Below are positions 42,496 through 53,689 of a stretch of 64,000 nucleotides of DNA, piece by piece. Source of the DNA: Euglena gracilis (Eukaryota; Euglenida; Euglenophyceae; Euglenales). Positions within the stretch are counted from its first letter, which is position 1. The number at the start of each line of letters is the position of its first letter. The stretch is from the NCBI GenBank assembly GCA_039621445.1, contig CP154954.1, positions 68,234,714 through 68,298,713 of the forward strand, written 5' to 3'. The notes under the pieces were generated by a model, which worked only from the letters and a program-made list of their open reading frames with translations, was not told the origin of the DNA and made no database searches. Both the position numbers and the translations under genes were made by a program.

Positions 42496-43580
42496 TATTC
42501 GCCCCTTCCCTGTCGTTGTGCCAAGGCAACCTAGCTTTCTTGTTGTCGTCTTCTTCGTGTTGTAGTGCCCCCGACCCGCCTCACTCGTTGAGGACCACCC
42601 GGCCTCTCAACCGCACGCCGATTTTTCATGATTGCGATTTTGCACGCCGATTTTTCTTGCTGGGGGTTGCCACAGATGCCCTCACTGAAAACGTGCCTGA
42701 ACACAGATGCCTTCACTGAAAACGTGTCATTGCCACAAATGCCCTCATTGAAAACGTGTTCATGACCACGAATTTCAGGGCAGGCATTTGGCGGGCTGAA
42801 CACGTTTTTAAGGGCTTCAATTTAGGTACAAAAGGACATTTCTTTTCATTCCCCGCCATTTTTGAGAAATTCCAGAAAAATTAACCTTTTGACCCAAAAA
42901 AGCGGCCAAAAATTTCACCGACCGAAAACTGGAGGTAGGAGGCCCCCCCCCCTTGAGATTCACATACAACCCTGCACGCCCCCCCCCCCCGCGTCCCCCC
43001 GCGTCCCAGATTTCGGCCGGGCACGTTTTTTGGTCCAAAGGAAAATTAAATACAAATTTGGGTGACACCAAAGAATACGTGTGGGGGTGGTTGGGCCACA
43101 GTCCCCCCCCGCCTCCCCCCCCCCCCCCCGCATCCCGAGCCACCCCCTTGGTTTCCACCAACCCCCGGTTGAGTGATCGGGGGGGGGGGCACTAGCCTCA
43201 GTGGGAGGGGGTGGGGAGGGGGATGCAGGGGGGTGGGGGTTTTCCTGTTCCTGTGCATTTTGGAATCACTGCCGTCAGGAAGAACAGCTTCTGGAACTTC
43301 AGTAACCAGTGTAACAATGACCATTCTCCTTGAACACGTCTTGTGTCCCACCATGGGAGCTACTTGCAGCCAGGGCTGAAGTTTTTTTTGTTTTAAAACA
43401 AAGCAAAAAAACTTTCATGAATAAAAAACGGTTCAAACCGGTTTTTTGTTTCAAAAAAGAGTGCTTTTTTTAAATAAAACACTGCAAATAGGAAAAAAAC
43501 TTGTTTAAAACCTATTTTCTGGGCCCGACGCCTGTCTTGAAATTCTACTGACATTAACGGATTTCAGGCTGAAATTGTTC

Positions 43581-43697
43581 ATGTCAGTCGATTTCCATTC
43601 AGGCGCCCGTTTATGTCGGTCGATTTCCATTCAGGCGCCCGTTTATGTCGGTCGATTTCCATTCAGGCGCCCTTTTATGTCGGTCGATTTCCATTCC
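43581..43697 (+). repeat. 32-bp tandem array A, copy 2 (3 full units and a partial)
   Basis: Same unit as 25127-25275 with one unit lost. Confidence 0.95.
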
Positions 43698-44384
43698 ATT
43701 GAAATCTGTTGCTGGTCAGATTGGGAATTTTTAGTGACTTTTTGGACATTTTGGATTTACCTTTTTTTCGACATTTTTGGTCCTATGGGGTTGTGGAGGC
43801 GTTATGGACCAGACAAAAACCAAATTTTGTGGTCGGGTGATCACAGCTGGCTGAACTTTGGATGGAATAGACGGAAGGCCGGGACTTAAGATTATCATTC
43901 TCTGGAACTTCAGAAAAGCATTCGGCAAATTTGTCCTGAACCTGTTGTCATCACTGGTCATCTGAAAGAAAAGCTTTCAGGTGAGGAGTGATTTGGCAAT
44001 GTTAAACCTATTTTCTGGGCTCGACGCCTGTATTGCAATTCTATTCTATTGCAAGGCTGTGTTCCTAGCAACATGGCTTTGGTCAAAATCTGTGTTTCTA
44101 AAAAAACGCAGACTCTGACCTGAGTCTGTGTTTCGAAACGCTGAGTCTGTTTCTGCGTTTCGAAACGCAGACTCAGGTCAGAGTCTGCGTTTGAGACACA
44201 GTTCTTGATATAGAGATAGTTTCTTTCAAAATGGAAGAAAAAGCATTCCGAAAAAGAGAGACAAAAGGTTGGTCGACATTAACGAATTTCAGGCTGAAAC
44301 TTGCAATGTCCCAAAACGGAACAAAAAGGCATTCAAAAAAGGACACAAAAGGTCGGTCGATTTCCAAGACATCGGAATCCGTTT

Positions 44385-44543
44385 ATGTCAGTCGATTTCC
44401 ATTCAGGCGCCCGTTTATGTCGGTCGATTTCCATTCAGGCGCCCGTTTATGTCAGTCGATTTCCATTCAGGCGCCCGTTTATGTCAGTCGATTTCCATTC
44501 AGGCGCCGTTTATGTCAGTCGATTTCCATTCAGGCGCCCGTTA
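44385..44543 (+). repeat. 32-bp tandem array B, copy 2 (5 units)
   Basis: Same unit as 25963-26092 with one unit gained; the 31-bp unit is kept. Confidence 0.95.
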
Positions 44544-44641
44544 ATGGGCTAAAAACCCCTTTTTTGACCATATTTCCGTCCAGGGGGTTCGGTCGAATGA
44601 ATATCAAGACAGGCGTCGGGCCCAGACAAAATAGGTTTTAG

Positions 44642-44745
44642 AAAAATCGACCGACACTAACAGATTCAGCAGGGGCGCCGGGCGGCTCGCTTCGCTCGCT
44701 CGCGCCCGGCGCCCCTGCTGAATCTGTTAGTGTCGGTCGATTTTT
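44642..44745. repeat. Perfect hairpin, copy 2
   Basis: Unchanged counterpart of 26188-26291. Confidence 0.95.
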
Positions 44746-45066
44746 GTATAAAAAACACTTGTTTTAAAACAATGCCTCAGCCCTGGGGACCCCCTTCCGA
44801 AACTGGGGGACCCCCCTTCCGAAACTAGGGGGGTGTCGGGGGCCCGCCTCCGAAACCGGGGGGGGGGGTGTGGGGACCCCCCTTCCGAAACTAGGTCAAA
44901 AGGTCAATTTTCTTAAATTTCACAAAAACGTTGGGGAATCAAAAGAAATGTCCAACACCTAAATTGAAGCCCTCAAAATGCCCTATCTAACAGTATTTTG
45001 ATTTCCTGACAACTCCCCACCTGTCCCGATTTATGCTCATTCTTGGCCATTTTGCCAAAATTTCAT

Positions 45067-45434
45067 TTAAAAATCATCATTCTCCTCCATCAGTTTTTTC
45101 TTGGGGGTGCAACATTCCAACAGCCAATCCTTTTTCTGACCATTTCCAAATGCAACATCACCAGTTAACCTCAACCTGCCAAAACCTTTCAAAATCTCTG
45201 GCAAGTTTGCACCATCAAACTCTGGCAATTTCACAGGGGGTAATCTTGAACTTTGGGTTGAATTTTGGCTGGGGTTGCTGGGGTTTATTTACACAATTTG
45301 CTGAAGAAATGTTACAACCTGGGTGATGGGGTTTCACAGGGGTAAACACAGACTGACTGCTGCTGGCTGATTTGATTTCCAGTTCCTGTAACCTTCTTTC
45401 CAAATCTTCAATGGAAGAAATTTCTGTGGCACCT
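45067..45434 (-). pseudogene. Retroelement gag-like fragment, copy 2
   Basis: Counterpart of 26612-26982; same one-base shift at the CCCCC run, and a shorter A-run upstream. Confidence 0.5.
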
Positions 45435-46039
45435 TCAAAAAAAAAACAGGGAAATCTGGGAAATACTGGCCAACCCAAACAAGACAAACAAAACCGAAGA
45501 AACCAGAACAGAAACCCAACCACTTGGTTCAGGACCAAGTCAGCAAGATGATTAAGATCTTGTCTCCACCAGGAACTTGTTCTGGACAGCAAGGAGAACA
45601 GCAGCACCAGAGGCTTCAACCAAATAACGTGACCCCCCCCCCCTATATGTCACCCCTCTGGGAGCGTTTTGACCCCCTGGCGACTATTAGGGGGGGGGGT
45701 GACAATTGGGGGGTCGGCACACCCCCCCCCCCCCTCACCGACCCCCTCGCCACGCCATTTTATCCCCCCCCCCTCCCCCCCTTTTCAGACCCCCTCGCCA
45801 CGCCATGTCAGCCGCGCCAAAGAAAATTTTCGTGGAAAACCCCCGCACACCCCTCCCCCCCCCCATCCGGGACCCCCTCGCCACGCCACCCCCCCCCCCT
45901 AGCCGGACGGCTCGCCACGGCGTGCCGACCCCCCATTAGGGGGGGGGGGGGTACTCAATTCACCCCACATTCCATGGGTCAATGGGACCCACCCAAAAAA
46001 TGTCGCCCCCCAAGGGGGGGGTCAGGCTTGTGCTTAGTC

Positions 46040-46320
46040 GGGTGCCTACCCCACGGGGGGGGGGGGGGGCTAGGGGCAGGCACCCCATAGCACCCGATCC
46101 GACCCCCCCCTCCGGGGGGGGGGTAGGGTTTCGGGGGGTGCCTGCCCCTAGCAGGCACCCCCCTCCGACCCCGGCGCCGAAGGCGCCGGGGGCCCAGAAA
46201 CGGCCATTTTCAATGAAAATTTTCTGGGTCCGGCCCGGATCCCTATCCCCCCCCGGGGGGGGTGTGCCTGCTAGGGGCAGGCACCCTATAGCACCCCCCC
46301 CCCCCCCCGGTTGGTAAGCA
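46040..46320 (+). repeat. Dispersed repeat with GGGGCAGGCACC, copy 2
   Basis: Counterpart of 27580-27860. Confidence 0.75.
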
Positions 46321-46492
46321 CAAGCATGGGGGGGGGTCACGTTATGGGAAGAAATTTTCGGTACATTTTGGTGCTCATTTTCGGCTCAAAAACAGTTTTT
46401 CTGGGTCCGGGAGGCCAAAAAAAAATCGTCCTGGGCAAATTTTTTTTCGATTTTTCCGCTTTTTTTGACCCAGAAATGACCGAAAACTCATG

Positions 46493-46956
46493 GGAGGCTA
46501 GGCACAGTGGGGGGAGGGGGGGGGTCCGAGCGGGGGGCGAGCGGCAGCGCGGGGGGCCGCGCGGGGGGGAGGGGGGGGGGGGAGGGGGGTTTCCGAAGGC
46601 GGCCGCGCGGGCGGAACGCATCCTAAATTCGGCGATTTTCAGGTCCAAAAAGTGGTCATTTTTTGTCATTTTTGGGCCATTTTTGACCAAAAAAGTGCTT
46701 TTTTGGCCGCGCGCAGAGCGCGCGGCCCCCAAATTTGCCATTTTGTGTCCGAAAATGGTCATTTTTGGTCATTTTTGGGCCTCAAAAAATCGCGCTTTTT
46801 CACCAAATTTTTTTTTTCTTGGCTATGCTAGGCACAGTGGGGGGAGGGGGGGGTCCAGGGGGTGGCGAGCGGCCGCGCGGGCGGCCGCGCAGGGGCCGCG
46901 CAGGGGGGGGGGGAGGGGGGGGTCCCGGACCCCCCCGAGCGGCGCGCCTAGCCTCC
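46493..46956 (+). mobile_element. MITE-like element E2, copy 2
   Basis: Counterpart of 28028-28495; TSD ATG kept at 46490-46492 and 46957-46959. Confidence 0.85.
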
Positions 46957-47398
46957 ATGGGTTTCGGGCCCAAAACAGGGCGCCGGGGGTTGGCTCAAAA
47001 ACAGGTTTTCCGGGTGTGGGAGGCCAAAAAAGCACCGTTTCGGGTAAATTTTTTTCACTTTTTTTTCGAAGAGGAGCGGTTATCACCGCGGTTATGTGGG
47101 CAAGGTGCCTTGCAAGGTAGTGGAGGCAGAGTTCAAAATTCTCATATGCATGGGTATGAGGTTTGGCACGTCCGACTCGGACCCTCAGTCACCAAGGAGG
47201 GGGTTCTTTTTCCGTGCCGAAGCGGACCCCCCAGGGGGGGGGGTGACAAAATAGGTAATCCCTGGCGATTGCATGTTCCGACCCTGTTTGCAAATCCAAT
47301 ATTTCACCTGTCACGTTGGCTTTTGATCAAAAGCTCTCCCCTCACCCCCCAAAAACAAGACTCCCCCCAAGAATAAGACCCCCCTGGGTCTTATTCTT

Positions 47399-48230
47399 CG
47401 GTGCATCCCATGATCAAGCAAAAATCCAAAAATATGCCCCCCCCCCAAAATAATGGTTCGCATTTTTTGTGTTTTTTTGTTTGGTTTTGTTTTATGTTTG
47501 TTTTTTGTTTTGCTTTTCTTGTTTTTTTCCTTGTTTTGGGATGTTTCTCTGTTTTTGGCTGGTTTTTTTGTTTTTTTTTCCTTTTTTGTTTTTTTTTGTT
47601 TGATGGGGTTTGACCTTTTGTGTTTTGTTTTTTTGATGTCCGTGGTTTTTTTTTCTTTGTTGGCTTTTTTTCCTCTGTTTTTTTTTTTTTTGTTTTTTAC
47701 CTGGGTGCCCCGACGGGTACCTGGGGTGCCCCCCGCAAGCGTGCGTTTGGGGGTGTGCAATTGGAGGGGTGTTAGGGTGCCCCCCCCCGGGGGGTTTTGA
47801 GGTTGGGTTTCGCCCCAGGGGTCAGCCCCTCTCTCTTGGCCTTTTTTTTTTGTTTCGGGTTTTTTTTTTGTTTTTTTCTTTTTTTTCACAGTGTGCTCAC
47901 TTGGGTGTCCCCACCCTTTTGTTGGCCTTGATCTTTGCCATGGTTTTTTTTGGTCGTGGGTTTCTTATTCCGACTTTGTTTTTTTTTGGGGGGCTTTTTT
48001 TTTACTGGTTCTGAACCGGCCTTGGAAGGGCCCCGGACCAGTGGGGCGGTAGCAAGCTTGTTTTTGTTTTTTTCTTGTTTTTTTTTTTTTAAAAAAACCA
48101 AAAAACCCCAAAGGGAAATTTCAAAAATGGGTTTTTTTTCAAAAAATGGATGAAAAAAAAATATTTTTTGGCTTTGCTGTGTGTTTTTTGTTTATCGTTT
48201 TTTTTTTTGGGTTTGTTTTTCTTGCATTAC
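47399..48230 (+). other. T/G-rich segment specific to copy 2
   Basis: About 750 bp of sequence dominated by TTTTTG and TTTTTC runs lies between ATAATGG (about 47455) and CTTGCATTAC (48220), where copy 1 has about 150 bp of unrelated sequence. It has GTACCTGGGGTGCCCC and GGCCTTGGAAGGGCC islands. No gene is supported; hydrophobic open frames reflect poly-T. Confidence 0.7.
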
Positions 48231-48239
48231 CAATTTTTT

Positions 48240-48570
48240 GAAAACGTGTATTTGGGCTCTGGCTTCACGCCCGAATCGGTGTCCGAACCGGCGTTGTGGA
48301 CGCCGGTTCGGCGCAGAAATTTCTGCGCCGAACCGGTGTCCAGAACGCCGGTTCGGGCGGGAAAACGGCGTCCTGGGGACCGAAAATGAAAAGTGCCAAA
48401 AAGTGTCCAAAATGGTTTGTAGACATGAGGCAATCATATCTGAGCACTTTTTGGGGGGTATTTGGCCAGAAATTGGGGTATTTTGTGCAACAATTTCCAT
48501 TTGGCCAAATCTGGGGATTTTCTGAAATAGAATACCATGCAGCAGGGCTGAAATCTAAGGCCATCTAAAA
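48240..48570 (+). repeat. Dispersed CCGAACCGGCG repeat, copy at 48.2 kb
   Basis: Duplicate of 29120-29450 with changes in the palindromic head. Confidence 0.85.
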
Positions 48571-48944
48571 CCCTTGAGAAGGGTTATCGATCAAGGGGCA
48601 ACATGGCAGGTGAACAGTGGATTTTGGAATTTGCGAAAAGGGTCCAAAAATCGTAATTCTGAAAAAACCCAAGGGGTCCAGCTAAAATTTCCTAACCATA
48701 ATTCTGAAAAACCCAGGGGAGGGTCCAACCAATTTTGAAAACACCCAGGGGGGCCAAAATTTCCCAACTGTAATTAACATTTCCCAACGATTTTGAAAAA
48801 TTCCCGGGGGGGGGTCCAGCCAAAATTTCCCAACCGTACTTCTGAAAAACCCTGGGGGGGGGGGCTCCAGCCAATTTTTTTCAACCGTGTTTGTGAAGAA
48901 CCCAGCCAAAATTTCTGAACCGGAATTCTGAAAAAGGGAGGTTT

Positions 48945-49285
48945 TTGACCCCCCATGGCGACTTATTTAGGGGGGGGTGACAATTAGGGGGGGGTACTCA
49001 AATTACCCCACTTTCCTGGGTCCATGGGAACCCCCCCCATACCATGTGCCCACGCCCCCATATAAGACCCCCCCTCGGAGAGCCAAAATCCAAGGGGGGG
49101 GGTCCTTATATGGGGGGGGGTTCGTATATGGGGGGGGGTCCGGTCCCCGGCAAAAGGGCCGGCCTTCCGCCGGCCAGGGGGGGTCCTTAAATGGGGGGGT
49201 CGTATATGGGGGGGGGGGGCAGGATTAGGGTCACACACAAGGGGGGGGGCGACTATTGGGGGGGGGGGGGGTGACAAATGGGGGG
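48945..49285 (+). repeat. G-run-rich block specific to copy 2, cores GTGACAATTA and TCGTATATGG
   Basis: Replaces about 300 bp of copy 1 (29825-30135). Outer words TGACAATTAGGGG (48977) and GTGACAAATGGGG (49271) enclose inner words CCCATATAAGAC, CCTTATATGGGG, TCGTATATGGGG twice and CCTTAAATGGGG, each next to 6-10 G. Looks like one core-type element nested in another, inserted after the duplication. Confidence 0.65.
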
Positions 49286-49741
49286 AGGGTTTAGGGCGAA
49301 ATTGGCCTTTATTCCTTGAACGCCGGTTCGGGCGTGAAGCCAGAGCCCCTAATCCACGGTTTCAACAACTGTGGCCGGTTCGGGCGTGAAGCCGTGTTCC
49401 AGAACGCCGGTTCGGGCGGCAGCCCGAACCGGCGTTCTGTAACACGGCTTCACGCCCGAACCGGCGTTCTGGACACAGTTTTCGTATCAGAACCAATTTA
49501 CACAAGGCGCGAAGTGCCGAGGAAACTTTTTAGTGTTTTTGGGAACCTGGAAAATGATGTTTTCGGGCCTGAGTCAGTCACAAAAAGAAATCCAAAAATC
49601 AGACCCCCCCCAAAAGGACCCCCTCTGTCATTTTCAAGCAACGGACCAAAAAAATCCTGGGTCGGCCAGCCCCCTCGGCATGAAGCATTGGACTGATACC
49701 TTTGTGCTTGTTCTCACCGGGTTACGCCGCGGTTACACCAC

Positions 49742-50640
49742 GGTTACTTGGGCTCCTCCCGACCTTTTTTGAGCCGGTTTGACCCAAACTCCATGGGTTT
49801 CGGGCCAAAAAAACGGGGGGGCCGGGGGGGTCGAAAAACTCATCATCGGCCGAAAACAGTTTTTCCGTGTCCAAGAGGCCAAAAAAACATCATTTCGGGC
49901 AAAAAAAAAGTCTTTCCGGTCCCCCCCCCCCGACTTTTTTGACCCGAAAAAAGTCAAAACAAGCCAAAGCTGTGCAAAATGGCCAAAATTGGCTGAAAAA
50001 CGGCCGTAACTCGGGCTGGGCGGGGAGTTGCGGGGAAATCAAAGTATTGTTACCCTCACCCCCCTCAAAGTGGGGCCCCCTCACCCACCCCTCACCTTCA
50101 CCCACCTCACCCACCCCTCACACACCCCTCACCCCTCACCCAGGGGTGCCACAAGGGGGGACCGGGGGGAGGGGGGGGCCGCCCCCCCCCCCCGAGATTT
50201 TGGGTGATTTTTTTTTTCAAATCTGGTTGGAACTCTTCATGGCTCCTAGAATTGTTTAAATATTGAAACCCCCAAAAGTCTGTCAACTTTATTGCAAAGG
50301 TGTTTATTTCTGCCCATTTTCACACTTCAACGCAACCCGTTACCGTCTCGCTGCCCTTCGGGCAGCCACAATGGGTTTTTGTACACAAACTACCCCCAAG
50401 TAGCAGTTGTTGCACTGAAACCTATGTCCTAGGCACAGGTTTCACGCCGTATCAAACGAGACAATTTTTCTTGGCCAATGATAATTCCTCCCCCCATTTT
50501 CAGCGCAAAATCAGACCCTGCATTTTGCAGATGTGCATTAGGTCCTACGCTTTTCCCAATGTGGCCCAAGCTTGGCCACGGCAGTCGAAAATTTTCCCCA
50601 CCCACCTAGGACCAAAATGGGGGCTAGGTGGAGTGCCAAA
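49742..50640 (+). other. Unique sequence without a supported gene
   Basis: Begins with a CATGGGTTTCGGGCC repeat (49785-49960), which is an empty-site homolog of the E2 target. Then a CACCCCTCACC microsatellite (50050-50145). The rest shows nothing recognisable. Confidence 0.5.
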
Positions 50641-50840
50641 CGGTAGACTGGGTGGGGGGGGGTCCTGGGTGGTCGGCCGACTAGTCGGCCGACCACCCAA
50701 TTGGTCGGCCGACTAGGCCTGGTCGGCAGCTAGTCGGCGAGACGGGGGGGGGGGGGCTTGGTTGGTCGGCCGACTAGTCGGCCGACCACCCACTCTAATG
50801 TAGTTACGGGCCATTCTCGCCGACTTTTAAGCCCCCCCCC
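50640..50840 (-). repeat. Dispersed foldback repeat, partial, inverted
   Basis: Opposite-strand homolog of the right part of the 20.9-kb repeat, containing CGGCCGACTAGTCGGCCG twice and ACATTAGAGTGGGTGGTCGG on the minus strand. Confidence 0.8.
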
Positions 50841-51014
50841 TGGGAAAAAACTTTTGTCCAAATCACCCCAAAACCAGTCAAAACCCACCCAAATGGCTCC
50901 AGAACCCCCCAATCGGGGGTGAATATGCAAAAAACTGGGGGCAAAATGCCCATTTTGGGCCACTTTTGGGAAAAGAACGCTTCTCCCCATTGGATTTTCA
51001 ATGTATAAGTCAAA

Positions 51015-51420
51015 ATTTGCACAAAAAGGACTTAGCCCTCCAAGTCTATTGCCAACATAGAAGGGATTTTGTTATTTGAGGGGGGGGGGGGTGCGGGGGG
51101 GGGGCGGAGCCCCCCCCGCCTGTGCTAAAGTGAGCCACAAAAAACGACTTAGCCCCCGAGTATGTTGCCAACATAGAAGGGATTTTGTTATTTGAGGGGG
51201 GGGGGGTGCGGGGGGGCGGAGCCCCCCCGCCTATGCCAAAGTCAGCCACAAAAAGGACTTAGCCCTCCAAGTCTATTGCCAACATAGAAGGGATTTTGTT
51301 ATTTGAGGGAGGGGTGCGGGGGGGGCGGAGCCCCCCCCCCCCGACTATGCTAAAGTAAGCCACAAAAACGACTTAGCCCCCGAGTATGTTGCCAACATAG
51401 AAGGGATTTTGTTATCTGGG
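51015..51420 (+). repeat. Two-level tandem repeat, about 115-bp monomers in A-B-A-B order
   Basis: Four monomers sharing GCCAACATAGAAGGGATTTT. Monomers 1 and 3 carry GGACTTAGCCCTCCAAGTCT; monomers 2 and 4 carry CGACTTAGCCCCCGAGTATG. Each contains a G-run, GGCGGAGCC and a C-run that can pair. The dimer (about 230 bp) is the true unit of duplication. Confidence 0.85.
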
Positions 51421-51562
51421 CTCGGGTGGGGGTGGAGGGGGGAGTTTTCAGCCTGTCGTGATGTAGAATGCTTGCATTTCTAAAGGATTTTCATGTAATT
51501 CCTGTTTTGTCCTTGGTTTTTTACCCCTCCGGACCCCACCAAGGGCCCACCGACCCCCCACC

Positions 51563-51915
51563 GACCAAAGATTTCCATCTGAGGGTGTTCTTGTTGGTGT
51601 AAAGCACTTATTTGGACCCATCCGGTCCATTTCCGGGTGGTTTGGGCCCGCCACGGACCATTTTTATGACCACCGACCAGCCACCGACTAGTTTGCATAC
51701 AATTTTCTTCATAAAAAGTCGGCGATACTGGCCCGATACTACATTAGAGTGGGTGGTCGGCCGACTAGTCCGCCGACCACCCAGGCCCCCCCCCCCCCCG
51801 TCTCGCCGACTAGCTGCCGACCAGGCCTAGTCGGCCGACCAATTGGGTGGTCGGCCGACTAGTCGGCCGACCACCCAGGACCCCCCCCCACCCAGCCTAC
51901 CGCCTAGAGCCGCTA
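51563..51915 (+). repeat. Dispersed foldback repeat, copy at 51.6 kb
   Basis: Independent homolog of 20878-21225 over its whole length, with about a dozen differences and CACCGACCAGC extra near 51672. Confidence 0.85.
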
Positions 51916-52059
51916 GGTGGTCTAGTTCAGTTCATTTTTGGACCCCCCCACCCCCCTTGTCCGGACTCAAGACAAAGCCGGTGACCCCCTACGATGGACT
52001 CAGGGGTGACAAAGCCGGTGAGGGGGGGTCATGGTCATGGTTTTGGGCAAAAATTTTTT

Positions 52060-52260
52060 TCGAGGGTTTTCGAGTTTTTTGGCCCAAAACTGACCCAAAA
52101 CACAAGGGTTTCGGGCCCAAAACGGGGGGCCGGGGGTCGAAAAACACTCCTTTTCAGCGCGAAAACACTTTTTCCGGGTCTGGGAGGCCAAAAAAACATG
52201 GTTTTGGGCAAAAAAAATCGCGGGTTTTCGGGGTTTTTGGCCCAGAACTGACCCAAAATG
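52060..52260 (+). repeat. CATGGGTTTCGGGCCCAAAA dispersed repeat
   Basis: Two partial units (52060-52165, 52165-52260) with TTTTTGGCCCA...CTGACCCAAAA. Homologous to 27890-28027 plus 28496-28610, i.e. to the interrupted target of E2, and to 49785-49960. Confidence 0.75.
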
Positions 52261-52354
52261 CAAGTACCGGGACCATTTGTCATCTGTTGTGAGTCAATGT
52301 GCTTCGTCAATGTTTAATGAGTAAATTTTCATTGGTCAGATGGTCAAGTGGTAT

Positions 52355-52525
52355 ACCCCCCCCCCCCCATATTGTCCCAACCACCTTCCCACTGGGACCC
52401 CAAATGGACAATATGGGGGGGGGGACAATATGGGGGTACCAAAGGAATTTCATTGGCCGAGCCAAAAAACCCCCCCGTCGGCCGGGCCGAGGGACAATAT
52501 GGGGGGGGGGGACAATATGGGGGGG
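52355..52525 (+). repeat. Homopolymer-core element, core GGACAATATG
   Basis: One inverted core (CATATTGTCC near 52368) and four direct cores (near 52407, 52425, 52492, 52511), each next to 5-10 G or C. The middle GGAATTTCATTGGCCGAGCC shows homology with 18395-18600, but all five cores differ from that element in the same way (ATATG against ATAAA). Confidence 0.8.
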
Positions 52526-52547
52526 GGGTGGTATGACCCAGCTAACC

Positions 52548-52930
52548 CCCCCCAAATACAAACCCCCCCGGTTTTATATTTGGGCGGAAATTTCAAGACC
52601 CCACGGGGGGTTTTATATTCGGGGGGGGGTTTATATTCGGTTGGAAAATCAACTTCTTGGCAGGATCCAGTAGTCACTTTTTCGGTCCAAAATCACAAAT
52701 ACGCCCACCCTTGGGGGTCCAAAAATTTCACTTTTCGGGCGAAGGAGCAATTTTCACACGTTTTTGGTAAAAATTGCTGCCAAATCTGCCAAAAATCACA
52801 ATTTCAGGAGAGATTTTGTCGAAGTTTTTTACTTCCGGCGCTTCGCGCCGGAGGGGGGGGTTTTATATTCGGGCGGGATTTCAAGGTCCTCAGGTGTATT
52901 TGGGGGGGGGTTTGTATTTGGGGGGGGGTT
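52548..52930. repeat. Homopolymer-core element, core TTTGTATTTGG / TTTATATTCGG
   Basis: Left end CCCCCCAAATACAAACCCCC and right end its complement; inside are four copies of GTTTTATATTCGG-like words. Between them lies a non-repeated segment (52670-52850). Confidence 0.75.
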
Positions 52931-53029
52931 ATGAATGCTGCCTTTCCAGAGCTTTTCGGGCGGCAGAATGGATGCAAGAAGTTGATTTTCCATGGAATGT
53001 TCGCCCCCCCCCCCCCCGAGAAAAAATTA

Positions 53030-53120
53030 ATCCGGCACCTATGCCCTCACCCCTCACCCACCCCTCACCCCACCCCTCACCCCACCCCTCACCCCCCCTC
53101 ACCCCCCCCTCACCCACCAT
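53030..53120 (+). repeat. CACCCCTCACCC microsatellite
   Basis: About eight CACCCCTC units. Similar arrays at 50050-50145 and 53555-53670. Confidence 0.8.
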
Positions 53121-53179
53121 AGTCCCAGAAATATGGGTGTTATTTCTTCTGATCGATCATTTTCTGGGCAAATCGCGGA

Positions 53180-53450
53180 ACATATTCAATTGTTCAAGTG
53201 CCCGGGGGGGGGGGGGGGGCTCCCCCCCGGACCCCCCCCCTGGCAAAAAAAAACCTCATCCTTGTCTACCGGTCTTTTTTGTGGCCAAATCGCGCTCTGT
53301 GGTCAAATCGCGCGGCGTATGAAACTGTTCGATTGCCCGGGGGCCCCCCGGACCCCCCCCCCCCCCGGCAAAAAAAAACCTCATCCTTGTCTACTGATCG
53401 TTTTTGTGGCCGAATCGTGCGACGTATGAAACTGTTCGGGAGCTCAGGGG
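53180..53450 (+). repeat. Three-copy repeat CTGTTCGATTGCCCGGGGG...CCTTGTCTACCGGTC
   Basis: Units at about 53187-53275, 53318-53400 and a partial at 53425, each with C runs and GGCAAAAAAAAACCTCATCC then CTTGTCTAC. No gene supported. Confidence 0.65.
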
Positions 53451-53554
53451 CCATAAACCTCATCAACAACATCTCCAAACCCTTCCCCCCATACCTCCAC
53501 ATACCCCCCATACCCTAGGTATTGGGCCCCACTTTGTGCCATATGTGCACCACC

Positions 53555-53670
53555 CCATACCTCACCCCCGCTCACCCAACCCTCACCCCCCAACCCTCAC
53601 CCCCCCTCACCCCACCCCTCACCCCCCCTCACCCCCCCCTCACCCCCCCTCACCCACCCCTCACCCTGGT
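53555..53670 (+). repeat. CACCCCTCACCC microsatellite, second array
   Basis: About ten degenerate CACCCCCCTC units. Followed by words with the core CCACTTTGAGGGGG (53690-53915), another core-plus-G-run set. Confidence 0.8.
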
Positions 53671-53689
53671 GAGGGGGGCCCCACTTTGT

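Larger units (their letters stand above)
41381..42804 (+). mobile_element. 1.43-kb insertion, copy 2
   Basis: Counterpart of 22898-24330; TTTTTA at 41375-41380 and 42805-42810. Contains hairpin 41384-41498, subterminal repeats, acceptor at 41790, ORF parts 41801-41980 and 41932-42333. Confidence 0.75.
43507..44639. mobile_element. Foldback-like element, copy 2
   Basis: Counterpart of 25053-26185, with array A one unit shorter and array B one unit longer. Confidence 0.65.
30576..49741 (+). repeat. Direct tandem duplication, copy 2 (about 19.2 kb)
   Basis: Second copy of the unit. Differences from copy 1: lack of about 290 bp (copy 1 12890-13181) with a shuffled 18-bp remnant, extra T/G-rich sequence at 47399-48230, a replaced block at 48945-49285, 32-bp array copy numbers changed, and many homopolymer-length changes. 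Stretches without genes in copy 2 mirror those described for copy 1. Confidence 0.95.

Noticed and set aside
47450-48240. Hydrophobic 'membrane protein' open frames
   Set aside because: They translate poly-T/G (Phe, Leu, Val, Gly) and are absent from copy 1.
53030-53670. CACCCCTCACCC arrays as interstitial telomere repeats
   Set aside because: The unit does not match a common telomere motif and is irregular; treated as microsatellite.
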